Source: Alcaligenaceae bacterium
GTDB lineage: Bacteria > Pseudomonadota > Gammaproteobacteria > Burkholderiales > Burkholderiaceae_B
DNA length: 16,324 bases
Direction: 5' to 3'
Assembly: GCA_012512545.1 (NCBI GenBank)
Contig: JAAZDZ010000098.1
Location: forward strand, 1-16,324
The notes beneath the pieces were generated by a model that made no database searches, was not told the DNA's origin, and worked only from the letters and a program-made list of their open reading frames with translations. A program made the position numbers and the translations under genes. Position 1 is the stretch's first letter. Every line of letters begins with the position of its first letter. Shown here piece by piece: positions 7,270-14,717 of this stretch.

Positions 7270-8013
7270 TCAGATTTCAATGACCAGATTGGGGTTGAAC
7301 CTGGTTCCTTCATGTGGGTAGCCCAGTGGGTTGCTGACAACCCTTGTCCCTTTGAGGGTGTAATCCACCGCATAGTGAGTGTGCCCATGAATGGCGAGAG
7401 CGAGGTGTTCGCCCAGCAGATGCTCCCAGGTGTTGGCAAAGGCTGCGTCCACAAATGAACGTTCGTATGCGGGATTGAGTGATTGCGCGACCAGAGGGTG
7501 GTGGGTGACCACCACCGTTTTGCCATCAAAGGGTTCCTGCAAACGGGCTTCCAGCCACCGGCGCGTTGCCAGGGCTTCGAGCGCCGCATCTTTTGGCGCC
7601 CACAGACGATAGTTGGCACCCACCCGGATTGCTCTGTGGTCGGCCATCTTCTGCTGGATGTCATACATTGCGAGCGCCGGGGATTCGCTCAGCGAGTAAT
7701 CCGTCCAGCCCGTTGCCCCCAGGAAGCGCACACCATTGATTTCCACGCTGTCACGCTGCAGATAAATGAGCCGTCCGCCACTTTTTGCCGCCGCTTCCCG
7801 AAACTTCGCTTCTGCTTTTTCGATGCTGGTGTCGTAGTACTCGTGGTTTCCTGCGACCAGCACAACAGGCCCTTCGAAATGCTCAAGCGCCCAATCCGCC
7901 GAGCGCCCTTTGCAGTGAATGTCGCCCGCCAGCACAACGACATCGGCGTTGGTTGCAGCGGGCTGGTAGGGCTGAAACTCATTGTGCAGATCAGAAAGGA
8001 TATGAAGCCGCAT
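7270..8013 (-). CDS. Cytoplasmic calcineurin-like metallophosphoesterase
   Basis: A 247-residue protein made up of the binuclear metallophosphoesterase fold. The metal-binding motifs are all present in order: Asp8/His10 (SDLHNEF), Asp31 (AGDIH), Asn56/His57 (GNHEYY), His171 (VTHHP) and His211/His213 (GHTH). There is no signal peptide or membrane segment, so it acts in the cytoplasm. The substrate cannot be read from the sequence; relatives hydrolyse a range of phosphomono- and diesters. The ATG lies 8 bp after the stop of the 5'-nucleotidase gene, with a weak AAGAG ahead of it, so the two are very probably cotranscribed. Its stop is 4 bp from the stop of the convergent DUF2207 gene, leaving no room for a terminator between them. 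Confidence 0.93.
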   Translation of the reverse strand: MRLHILSDLHNEFQPYQPAATNADVVVLAGDIHCKGRSADWALEHFEGPVVLVAGNHEYYDTSIEKAEAKFREAAAKSGGRLIYLQRDSVEINGVRFLGATGWTDYSLSESPALAMYDIQQKMADHRAIRVGANYRLWAPKDAALEALATRRWLEARLQEPFDGKTVVVTHHPLVAQSLNPAYERSFVDAAFANTWEHLLGEHLALAIHGHTHYAVDYTLKGTRVVSNPLGYPHEGTRFNPNLVIEI

Positions 8014-8021
8014 AGGGACTC

Positions 8022-9923
8022 TTAAAAAAGGGATGGGCCGATGAAGGATTGGGTGCTGTACCAGGACGGGGCCAGGCGCTGGATTACGGGCAGGCCGGAG
8101 GAATCCTTGGGCAAGTTGTCGATATAGGTCAGAAACATGTCGGCATCCTGTATGCCGATGTCCATCCGGTGTTTTTCGGGCACGTTCCTTAAAGTAGTGT
8201 AGCCATTGCCGCCGTTGACGAGAAAAGTCAGGGTGAACAGGGTGTAATGGCTGGCGTCTTCCAAAGGCCGCCAGGTCCCCGAGGCGCGATGGTAAACCTC
8301 GAAGTTGCTGGCGCGCGAACCCTTGGGCTGGTTGGCGTTGACATGCCAGCGCAGGCCGCCTGCATAGGGGTAAGGCCCGGTACTGCCGCCAGGCCGGAAA
8401 ACCGCATCCAGGCCGTCTTCAATCATGGCCCGCGCTTGCGCTCCCGTAATGCTGAGCTTCCAGAGCTGGTTGTCAAAGGGCAGGACTTCTACCGCATCGG
8501 CGGCGGTGACAGTGCCGTGCAGGGGAACGCGGACACCGCCACCGTTCTGCAGCGAAAAATCCGCGCCGCCATAGTGCATGTTGGCCGCTTCGAGGTAGGC
8601 TTGTGCGACCAGTTGCTGGATATCGCCGCCGCGGATGTTGACATTGCCTTCCGCATTGCATTCAGGGCTGGAGCGCCCATAGTCGGCCGAGCCGGGGCCA
8701 CCCGGTACGCGGCGCGCGCATAATTCCAGCGGTGCCGTTCCAACAAGGGTTTCCTTGTAGATTTCCACGCTTTCCCTGTAGGGGCGCAGCACCGCTGTGG
8801 CATAGGCATCGGGGGCGGTTATGCGCAGAAAACCGCTGTTCTGGATGTCGGTGTCGATGGCGGCGCGGTCCGCCGCACTGATCGGTGCGCCGTCGATGGT
8901 CATGGCGTCGCTGATGAGCACATGCGGCGTGCCAGTGCAGGCTGTGACGCGGCCAGCAGCATCCAGGCTGACCTGCAGTTCGCCAACGATCTGGCCATAT
9001 TCCCAGGCTTGAGCCAGGCAGACCGGATCGCCATCCAGATTTGTCAGCATTGTGGGATAGGCGCCGACCGGCGAGCCGATGCCGTAGGTGGCGAGCGCAT
9101 CGGGACCCAGCAGAGAATGCGAGTCACCGCCGATTACGACATCGACACCCGAAAGCCCGGCGAGCAGGCGCCTGTCATTGTGGTAGCCGATGTGGCTGAG
9201 CAGGACAATTGTGTTGATGCCCTGTTCGCGTAAAGCGTCGATTGCGCGTTGCGCAGCCACGGTTTCGTCCTCGAAGATGGTGTCGGGGTCGGGGCTGGAA
9301 CCCGACTTCGTCTTGCCGCTGATGGTCAGGCCGACAATGCCGATTTTCTGCCCGCCGCGCTCGACCACAGTAGAGGGCTGAACCATGCTCCCGGCCCGAC
9401 TGGAATGCAGCGCGGAATTCGTGCCGAACTGCACATTGGCGCTCAGCACCGGCGTCTGGCATTGGCCTGAATTGAGGAGGGCCAGCCAGTCATGCAAGGC
9501 TGTGTCGCCTTTGTCGAACTCGTGATTCCCCAGTGTGAAGGCATCGAAGCAGACGGTGTTCATGAGCGCGGCATCGGCTTCGCCCAGTTCGCCCGCGCGG
9601 TTGAAGTACAGCGTGCCGGTGAGCGCATCGCCCGCATGCAGCTTGAGCACATTGTTCTTGCCAGCCGCCAACTCGGTAAAAGCCGCCGCAATGCGCGGGA
9701 AACCCGCAGCATCGACCGAGACCGCAACCCGTTCACCCGCCGCATTGCGCAGTTGCAGCAGCCTGCTCCTGCTGTCGAGGTGGGAATGCGGGTCGTTGAT
9801 GTGCAGAATGGTGAGATCAAGCGAAGCCTGTGGCTGATGATCGCCATGGCTGCTGCATGCCGTAAGCAGGCCGGTCATCAGCAGAGAAAAGGCCAGGGTG
9901 AATGTAAATGGCGACTTATACAT
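8022..9923 (-). CDS. Lipoprotein 5'-nucleotidase/metallophosphoesterase (UshA/NadN-like)
   Basis: A 633-residue bifunctional-type 5'-nucleotidase. The signal peptide ends in a lipobox LTAC with lipidated Cys23. Ser at +2 predicts the outer membrane under the E. coli sorting rule. The catalytic domain has Asp44/His46 (HINDPHSHLD), Asp99 (HAGDA), Asn133/His134 (GNHEFDKG), a LSHIGYH segment and GGDSHS. The C-terminal substrate-specificity domain (about 370-600) carries NIRGGDIQQL, LQNGGGVRVP and AVEVLPFDNQLWKLSITG. Length and domain order match complete UshA/NadN proteins. The SHLD form of the first motif is closer to NadN-type enzymes than to the HGR form of UshA. The likely role is hydrolysis of extracytoplasmic nucleotides (possibly NAD or UDP-sugars) for phosphate or nucleoside scavenging. 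The exact substrate is unproven. It is the first gene of a pair with the downstream phosphoesterase. Confidence 0.93.
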   Translation of the reverse strand: MYKSPFTFTLAFSLLMTGLLTACSSHGDHQPQASLDLTILHINDPHSHLDSRSRLLQLRNAAGERVAVSVDAAGFPRIAAAFTELAAGKNNVLKLHAGDALTGTLYFNRAGELGEADAALMNTVCFDAFTLGNHEFDKGDTALHDWLALLNSGQCQTPVLSANVQFGTNSALHSSRAGSMVQPSTVVERGGQKIGIVGLTISGKTKSGSSPDPDTIFEDETVAAQRAIDALREQGINTIVLLSHIGYHNDRRLLAGLSGVDVVIGGDSHSLLGPDALATYGIGSPVGAYPTMLTNLDGDPVCLAQAWEYGQIVGELQVSLDAAGRVTACTGTPHVLISDAMTIDGAPISAADRAAIDTDIQNSGFLRITAPDAYATAVLRPYRESVEIYKETLVGTAPLELCARRVPGGPGSADYGRSSPECNAEGNVNIRGGDIQQLVAQAYLEAANMHYGGADFSLQNGGGVRVPLHGTVTAADAVEVLPFDNQLWKLSITGAQARAMIEDGLDAVFRPGGSTGPYPYAGGLRWHVNANQPKGSRASNFEVYHRASGTWRPLEDASHYTLFTLTFLVNGGNGYTTLRNVPEKHRMDIGIQDADMFLTYIDNLPKDSSGLPVIQRLAPSWYSTQSFIGPSLF

Positions 9924-9940
9924 GCTATTTTCGTCTCAGG

Positions 9941-9955
9941 CGGGCATACTGCCCG
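9941..9955. promoter_or_regulatory. Short perfect inverted repeat in the nucleotidase leader
   Basis: CGGGCA-TAC-TGCCCG is a perfect 6-bp inverted repeat with a 3-base loop, centred 25 bp upstream of the nucleotidase ATG. If the promoter at 9980-10008 is right, it lies inside the untranslated leader and would form a small RNA stem. Otherwise it could be an operator. Confidence 0.4.
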
Positions 9956-9979
9956 AAAATGATGTGTGTGTCGCGTTGC

Positions 9980-10008
9980 ATTGTATGGGTTATAGCGCCT
10001 GTTTTACA
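9980..10008 (-). promoter_or_regulatory. Candidate promoter of the nucleotidase-phosphoesterase pair
   Basis: On the minus strand TACAAT (9985-9980; 5 of 6 matches to the -10 consensus) lies 17 bp downstream of TGTAAA (10008-10003; only 3 of 6 matches to the -35). A poor -35 with a good -10 suggests an activator-dependent or weak promoter. The -35 is embedded in the inverted repeat CCTGT-TTT-ACAGG at 9998-10010, which is a reasonable place for an operator. This is consensus matching only. Confidence 0.35.
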
Positions 10009-10040
10009 GGGAAACGCGGCCTTCTCAGGACAGTGGATGT

Positions 10041-10916
10041 ATGAGTGATCTGCAGAAAGCGCTACAGGATTTTTTGAATCGTATTCCGCCCGATGAATTG
10101 CGGGACGAACACGATCTTGAGCTTGTGAGCCGCCAGTTCATGGCAATGCAAAACAGCCAGCCTATCGACGACTTTGAGGGCCTTAGCGCCTCGCTGATGT
10201 CGGAGTCCTTATCGGGAATCGAAGGCTTTGACGGCTTCATGTTGCAGCGTCATCAGACGTTTGATGACGCCGATTTGTGCCGGGTGCCGTTGGTGGCGAT
10301 GTTCCATGTGCTGGCTGAAAACCTGGGTGAAAAAGGAATCAAACTGACTCCCCAAGGGCGGCTGCCGCGCAAAGTGGTGCGTGCGCTTTATGACGCGAAC
10401 CGGGCTTTGGTGACCGACGAGCGGTTCGGCAGGCCGCCTCAGCTTGAGGAGGATTCAGCAGCCGCTTCTGCCGCCAGGGTTATTTATGAGGAGCTCAAGC
10501 TGGTCCGGCTCGTAAAAGGGCGGATGGTGCTGACTGTCCGGGGGAAAACTCTGGCGCAGACAGCCCATGTTCAGAAATTATTCTGGATGATTTTTGAGTT
10601 TACCGCCCGCAATTTCAATTGGGGCTACACCGACGGTTATGACGCTGACCCGCATATTCAAAATTCATTTGTGTTCTGCCTGTGGCTGCTGAAGAAAAAC
10701 CAGGGCTGGCAGCCCTTCAATCAGTTTCTTACACGTTATTATCGCGCGTTTCCGATGCTGTCCGACGACAGCATGCTGGCGTTGAAACTGCGCATGACGC
10801 GGGTCTGGCAGTGGGTCGGCGTGTTGCAAGTGAAGTTCGATGAGAACCCTAGAAATTACTGGGGTGAGAACGATGAGCTCATGTTGACGCGATTGGGCCG
10901 GGCGTTATATGGGTAG
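10041..10916 (+). CDS. Uncharacterised 291-residue soluble protein
   Basis: A complete frame from ATG 10041 to TAG 10914-10916, 291 residues, with no signal peptide and no membrane segment, so probably cytoplasmic. An AGGA lies about 10 bases before the start. Residues 1-75 are acidic and probably helical. Residues 98-120 read EKGIKLTPQGRLPRKVVRALYD, and 148-171 read IYEELKLVRLVKGRMVLTVRGKTL. This pattern of 'ligand/recognition segment, then hydrophobic strand, then TxxG' is typical of a winged-helix module and resembles segments seen in several uncharacterised families, including pRiA4b ORF-3-like proteins. The C-terminal third is rich in Trp, Tyr and Phe (RNFNWGYTDGYD, LTRYYRAFPML, RVWQWVGVLQVKF). 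I do not recognise the family. It stands alone on its strand, divergent from the nucleotidase gene. Confidence 0.82.
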   Translation: MSDLQKALQDFLNRIPPDELRDEHDLELVSRQFMAMQNSQPIDDFEGLSASLMSESLSGIEGFDGFMLQRHQTFDDADLCRVPLVAMFHVLAENLGEKGIKLTPQGRLPRKVVRALYDANRALVTDERFGRPPQLEEDSAAASAARVIYEELKLVRLVKGRMVLTVRGKTLAQTAHVQKLFWMIFEFTARNFNWGYTDGYDADPHIQNSFVFCLWLLKKNQGWQPFNQFLTRYYRAFPMLSDDSMLALKLRMTRVWQWVGVLQVKFDENPRNYWGENDELMLTRLGRALYG

Positions 10917-10987
10917 CGGCGGCGGGGCAGTTGACGACGGGTGATTTCGGCATGTTCCTGCTTATCAGTCAGCGCCTCAAGCGTGAG

Positions 10988-11266
10988 TTAGCACCAGGTG
11001 GCCGACCGGTTCCGGCAATCCATTAGCTTGCGTTCGGAAAAGTTCGAGAATTCACTACGCAGCAGGCTCGATACCTGGGGTTGGGTCAGGCCCATGCGTT
11101 GTGCTACCTCGGCCTGGGTGAGCCCTCGCTCACGAATGGCCTTGGCAATCTCGACGGTCAGCCCTGATTTGATTTGCAGTTTTTCGGCGTCGGGCAGGCC
11201 CAGGTCAGCAAACACATTACCGGTGCTGGCCTCGACTTCTACGCCGTCAATGATGTGTTTATCCAT
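10988..11266 (-). pseudogene. XRE-family antitoxin (HigA-like), C-terminus altered by a frameshift
   Basis: A 92-residue frame with the N-terminal signature of HigA-type antitoxins (VEASTGNVFADLGLPDAEK) and a Cro/C1-type helix-turn-helix (LTQAEVAQRMGLTQPQVSSLLR, about 49-70), then FSNFSERKLMDC. Family members normally continue with something like LNRLGxDVEI and a strand. Here the frame instead reads RNRSATWC and stops. Adding one base after the AACCGG near 11010 restores Asn-Arg-Leu-Gly-His, which points to a single-base deletion. Even the restored frame ends soon after, so the tail is degraded. It begins inside the end of the toxin remnant (8-bp overlap), as in intact toxin-first operons. 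The DNA-binding part may still be made. I call it decayed, but expression of a short repressor is possible. Confidence 0.7.
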
Positions 11267-11354
11267 TTCTCAACTCCTGCGCAACGATTGCTGCCGCCTT
11301 CAAACGCAGACGCATGATGTCCATGTCCGGCTTGGGCGTTTCAATGCGTGTACC
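11259..11354 (-). pseudogene. 3' remnant of a RelE/HigB-like toxin gene
   Basis: Reading the minus strand up to the TAA at 11261-11259, the frame gives RIETPKPDMDIMRLRLKAAA followed by IVAQELRNG. This matches the usual C-terminus of RelE/HigB-like toxins encoded just upstream of this antitoxin type (a TPKxxxDLIxxRLKxAE pattern). The frame becomes unrecognisable upstream of about 11354 and meets an in-frame TAG near 11390, with no room for the roughly 80 missing N-terminal residues before the tRNA terminator. The toxin is therefore dead. Its stop overlaps the antitoxin ATG by 8 bp, the usual coupling in these operons. Confidence 0.68.
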
Positions 11355-11469
11355 CCTGCAAAAAGAAAACTGGATACAACCAGTCTAGGGCCCACCTTTG
11401 AGGCACGCAACGTCGGGAATTACTGAAACTTGATGGGACACCCTGGGTCAAGTCCCCGCCGGGCGCACC

Positions 11470-11504
11470 AAAAAAAAAGCCGTCCCTGCATAAACAGAGA
11501 CGGC
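11470..11504 (-). terminator. Rho-independent terminator of the tRNA-Leu gene
   Basis: On the minus strand GCCGTC (11504-11499) pairs with GACGGC (11484-11479). One mismatch and three further pairs (CTG with CAG) close a loop of about 6 bases. A run of nine T residues (11478-11470) follows directly, just downstream of the tRNA. This is a textbook intrinsic terminator. The plus-strand direction would have only a short TTTT. Confidence 0.88.
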
Positions 11505-11514
11505 CTTTTGAAAC

Positions 11515-11599
11515 TGGTGCCCGAGGCCGGAATCGAACCGGCACGCCTTGCGGCGGGGGATTTTGAGTCCCCTGCGTCTACCAATTCCACCACTCGGGC
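11515..11599 (-). tRNA. tRNA-Leu (anticodon CAA), CCA encoded
   Basis: The minus strand reads GCCCGAGTGGTGGAATTGG and continues through a D-arm, an anticodon stem GGGGA/TCCCC with loop CTCAAAA (anticodon CAA, decoding UUG), and a long class II variable arm (CGCCGCAAGGCG). The T-arm is GCCGG-TTCGATT-CCGGC. Acceptor strand CTCGGGC, discriminator A and an encoded CCA (11517-11515) close the molecule. The acceptor stem GCCCGAG/CTCGGGC pairs perfectly. The gene has its own promoter and terminator. Confidence 0.97.
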
Positions 11600-11650
11600 G
11601 AGCTGGCGTTGTGATTTCCTACAACCACAACACTTGGAAGGAAGTCGGCA

Positions 11651-11678
11651 ATTATACAACGAGCCCGGAAGCCTGCAA
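11651..11678 (-). promoter_or_regulatory. Sigma-70 promoter of tRNA-Leu
   Basis: On the minus strand TTGCAG (11678-11673) is followed after 16 bp by a perfect TATAAT (11656-11651). Transcription should start near 11644, about 45 bases before the mature tRNA 5' end. Position and quality fit a stable-RNA promoter. It lies in the 112-bp gap after norD, where I see no norD terminator. Confidence 0.8.
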
Positions 11679-11711
11679 GCCGTTGCCTGGCCTGCTGCTG
11701 TCCGCCATGCC

Positions 11712-13796
11712 CTAATTTCCCGCCATCAATCTCCGCATCCAGTCCAGTAGCACCGTAGGCAGTTCCTGCGGTTTGCTCAGCAGTGCGTAGTGGCCGTGGC
11801 CGAATATCTTCGATAGATACCCGGCGGCTTGGCGGTCTATGGTCAGGCAGAAGGGGTTGACGCCTTGCAGGCGGGCTTCTTCTATGGCGCGGCGGGTGTC
11901 TTCTACGCCGTAGCGACCTTCGTATATGTCGGAATCATTGGGCTTGCCGTCGGAAAGCAGCAACAGCAGGCGGTGTTCGGCGGGTTGTTGCATGAGTTCG
12001 GTGGTGCTGTGGCGCAGGGCGGCGCCGGTGCGGGTGTAGTACTGGGGTTCCAGGGCGGCGATGCGCAGGGCGACGTCCTGGCTGTGGGGTTCGTTGAAGT
12101 GCTTGAGGGTGCTGAGGGTGACGCCGCGTGGGCCGTCGCCGGAAAACGCTTGTATGGAATAGGGTTCGCCCATGTGCTGCAGGGCGATGGCCACCAGCAG
12201 CAGGGCTTCGCGTTCTACGTCGATGATGCGGCGGCCGTCAGCCAGGTAGGAATCGGTTGAGCCGCTGATGTCCACCAGGAGAACAATGGCAATGTTGCGG
12301 GCTTGTCGGCGTTGTTGCTGGTATAGCGCCTGGGGCATGGACAGGCCGCTGCGCAGGTCGCAGCGGGCTTCGATGTAGGCGTCGAGGTCGATTTCATCAC
12401 CATCCAGGCGGCGGCGCAGCCAGACGCGGTCGGCCTGCAGCATTTCAAAGCGGCGGCGGATGGTGTCGAGCATGCTCCGGTGGCGGGCCAGGGTTTTTTC
12501 CACCCAGATCTCGGGGCCGTGCTGGGCGGGCAGCAGGTGGACGATGGCGCCGGGGTACTGGTAGCCGTTGATGCGGTAGTCCCATTCGGGGTAATGGATC
12601 TGCGGCGTTTTTTCTTCAACTTTTTCCTGGCGGGCCAGGTGCTGGCGGTCCGGGGTGTCGTCGGAAAGCAGCACCTCTTTGGCCGGGGTCGAAGAACTGA
12701 CCAACCGGGCTTCGGGCAGTTCCGACAGGGCATCGGCGAATTCTTCGCTGGCGGTTTCTTCGTCGCGGTCGGTGGGGCGCTGGGTGCCTTTTGGGTCTTC
12801 GGCTTTTTCCAACGGGTCGCCTGCGTGAATCATCCAGACACCCGGGTCTTTTTTATCTTCGTCTTCTTCAGCTTGTCTTTCTTTGGGGCTGCGCGGCATG
12901 TGGGCGCTGCGGGCTGGAGGTTCGAAGTCCAGCGGGAGCGCCTGTCCTTCCATCATGTGCTGTGGCTTTTCGGGCGGGGCAGGAAGAAGTTCTCCGGTCC
13001 AGCAGTCTTTGAACAGGGCGTGGTCGCGTGGCGATCTGGTGTGCGGGGTTTGGAGTTCGCGCACCAGCCATCCGGCGGTTTCCAGCTGTTGCTGCGGGTT
13101 TGCGGCAGGCGGCCAGGGCAGGCCGTCCACGGGCTGGTTCAGAGGGGAGGCAAGTATTTTTTGCGCCAGGTTTTCAATCGGGCGGCAGGCGGGGGGCAGG
13201 CTGTCGACGCGGGGCCGCTGGCTGAGTGCCCATTGGCGCAGTTGTGCAACCGCTGGCGCCAGGCCGGGCAGTTCCGCCACCAGGTGTTCGTCGGCGGCCT
13301 GAGCTTCCAGCAGAGTGTATAGCGCCAGGCTGCGGATGCAGGGGGCCTGGGCAACCTGGGTGGCGCTGCCGCGCAGGGCACGGCTGGCCTGTTGCAGCGC
13401 GATAGTGCGAAAAAGCTCAGCAGCGTTCTGCTGGTATTGCCGCCACTCTGCTGTGGGAGGCTCCGCTGGCGCAACCACTGGTGCTGGCAGGGCAAGCTCC
13501 ATGGGCAGCCAGATGGAGCGGCCATCCGTGCAGGGTATCGCCAGCCCCGATTGGCGCACATCGTGACGCCGGAACAGCCGGGTCAGCACGGTGGGGCGGG
13601 CGGGAGTGTGGGCGACCCGCAGCGGCAGGCTGAAACCATGTACGGCGTGAATCAGCAGGTCGATGCGCTGCCTGACTTCCGGCAGGCTGAGGGGGCGCGG
13701 CTGGTCGGCGGCACCCCGGTGCCTGAGCCACAGGCGGCGTATATGAATGGTGGCGTAACGGGCTACGTCCTGGACGACGTCTTCGGCTTCTGCCAT
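11712..13796 (-). CDS. norD: NorD, VWA-domain activation protein for nitric oxide reductase
   Basis: A 694-residue soluble protein with a C-terminal von Willebrand A domain (about 500-694). The MIDAS metal site is complete: D509-x-S511-x-S513 (VDISGSTD), Thr590 (YYTRTGAAL) and Asp616 (LSDGKPND). The N-terminal half is helical and Ala/Gln/Pro-rich. The middle (about 303-395) is highly charged and probably disordered (KERQAEEDEDKKD, DRDEETASEEF). NorD works with the AAA+ ATPase NorQ as a chaperone pair for insertion of the non-haem iron (FeB) or other activation of NorCB. It is the last gene of the norCBQD block, 21 bp after norQ, with GGCGGGGG about 11 bases ahead of the ATG. It is slightly longer than many NorD proteins, largely because of the charged linker. 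Confidence 0.95.
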   Translation of the reverse strand: MAEAEDVVQDVARYATIHIRRLWLRHRGAADQPRPLSLPEVRQRIDLLIHAVHGFSLPLRVAHTPARPTVLTRLFRRHDVRQSGLAIPCTDGRSIWLPMELALPAPVVAPAEPPTAEWRQYQQNAAELFRTIALQQASRALRGSATQVAQAPCIRSLALYTLLEAQAADEHLVAELPGLAPAVAQLRQWALSQRPRVDSLPPACRPIENLAQKILASPLNQPVDGLPWPPAANPQQQLETAGWLVRELQTPHTRSPRDHALFKDCWTGELLPAPPEKPQHMMEGQALPLDFEPPARSAHMPRSPKERQAEEDEDKKDPGVWMIHAGDPLEKAEDPKGTQRPTDRDEETASEEFADALSELPEARLVSSSTPAKEVLLSDDTPDRQHLARQEKVEEKTPQIHYPEWDYRINGYQYPGAIVHLLPAQHGPEIWVEKTLARHRSMLDTIRRRFEMLQADRVWLRRRLDGDEIDLDAYIEARCDLRSGLSMPQALYQQQRRQARNIAIVLLVDISGSTDSYLADGRRIIDVEREALLLVAIALQHMGEPYSIQAFSGDGPRGVTLSTLKHFNEPHSQDVALRIAALEPQYYTRTGAALRHSTTELMQQPAEHRLLLLLSDGKPNDSDIYEGRYGVEDTRRAIEEARLQGVNPFCLTIDRQAAGYLSKIFGHGHYALLSKPQELPTVLLDWMRRLMAGN

Positions 13797-13817
13797 GTCG
13801 CGCGCCCCCGCCCGGCC

Positions 13818-14717
13818 TCAGGCCAGGGAAAGGTCCAGCAAATCGTTCATGGCATCCAGCAGCCCGGCGTCGTCAGACAAGGGCGAAACCAGCGCCACCT
13901 GGCAGGCGCGTTTGATGCCGATGCCGCGCTTCATCAGCTGTGCCGTGGCAACCAGCAGCCGCGTGCTGGGCGCTTCCGCCAGACCGCGATCCTGAAAGGC
14001 CCGCAGTTTGCCAGCCAGTGCCACCAGGGTTTCGGCGTCTTGGTGACTGATGCCGCCTTCCCGGGCCACGATGCCGATTTCGCGTTCCGGCGCGGGGAAG
14101 TCGAAATCCAGCGCCACAAACCGCTGGCGGGTGCTGGGCTTCAAGTCTTTCATCATGCGCTGGTAGCCGGGGTTGTAGGAAATCACCATTTGGAAACCCG
14201 GGGCGGCTTCCAGTACTTCGCCCGTTTTGTCGATGGTGAGCGTGCGGCGGTGGTCGGTGAGCGAGTGCAGCACCACAATGGTGTCCTGGCGGGCTTCGAC
14301 GATTTCATCCAGATAGCAGATGGCGCCCAGGCGCGCGGCGGTGGTCAGAGGGCCATCCTGCCACTGGACGCGGTCGTGGTGAATCAGGTAGCGCCCGATC
14401 AGATCGCTGGCGCTCAGGTCGTCGTGGCAGGACACGGTGACCAGCGGGCGCTGCAGCTTCCAGGCCATGTGTTCAACAAACCGGGTCTTGCCACAGCCCG
14501 TAGGCCCTTTCAGCATGACGGCCAGCCCGTTTTCATGGCAATGCTCAAAGAGCTGGATTTCGTCGTGTGTGGACAGGTAAAAGGGTTCGGTGGAGGGCGG
14601 CGGACGCAAGCCGTCTTGTGCGAGTTGCGCCGCCTTGGGGTGTGTTTCGTTCACGCCCGGACCGGATGCCGCGTGAGCATCCGGCCCCAGGTGTTGTGCA
14701 TCATCCAGTCTGTTCAT
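13818..14717 (-). CDS. norQ: NorQ, AAA+ ATPase of the CbbQ/NirQ/NorQ family
   Basis: A 299-residue MoxR-type AAA+ protein. Walker A is GPTGCGKT (71-78), Walker B is CYLDE (134-138), sensor 1 is around Asn182 (ISYNPGYQ), the arginine-finger region is TRQRFVALDF (196-205) and sensor 2 is STR (251-253). It partners with NorD to activate the NO reductase. The first 45 residues are a poorly ordered His/Ala/Pro-rich extension not needed for the AAA+ core, which begins EPFYLSTHDEIQLFE. ATG 14717 is supported by GGAAGG about 6 bases upstream and overlaps the 3' end of norB by 17 bp, implying translational coupling. Family members are commonly about 260-270 residues, so this one is a little long. Confidence 0.96.
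   Translation of the reverse strand: MNRLDDAQHLGPDAHAASGPGVNETHPKAAQLAQDGLRPPPSTEPFYLSTHDEIQLFEHCHENGLAVMLKGPTGCGKTRFVEHMAWKLQRPLVTVSCHDDLSASDLIGRYLIHHDRVQWQDGPLTTAARLGAICYLDEIVEARQDTIVVLHSLTDHRRTLTIDKTGEVLEAAPGFQMVISYNPGYQRMMKDLKPSTRQRFVALDFDFPAPEREIGIVAREGGISHQDAETLVALAGKLRAFQDRGLAEAPSTRLLVATAQLMKRGIGIKRACQVALVSPLSDDAGLLDAMNDLLDLSLA

Noticed and set aside
7265..7281. FNR/NNR-like TTGAT...TCAA sequence
   Set aside because: The second half-site does not match at the required spacing, and it sits at the meeting point of two convergent genes, not in a promoter.
12480..13322. Long plus-strand open frame opposite norD
   Set aside because: Its Gly/Phe/Val-rich composition mirrors the antisense of norD codons, with no ribosome binding site or recognisable domain.
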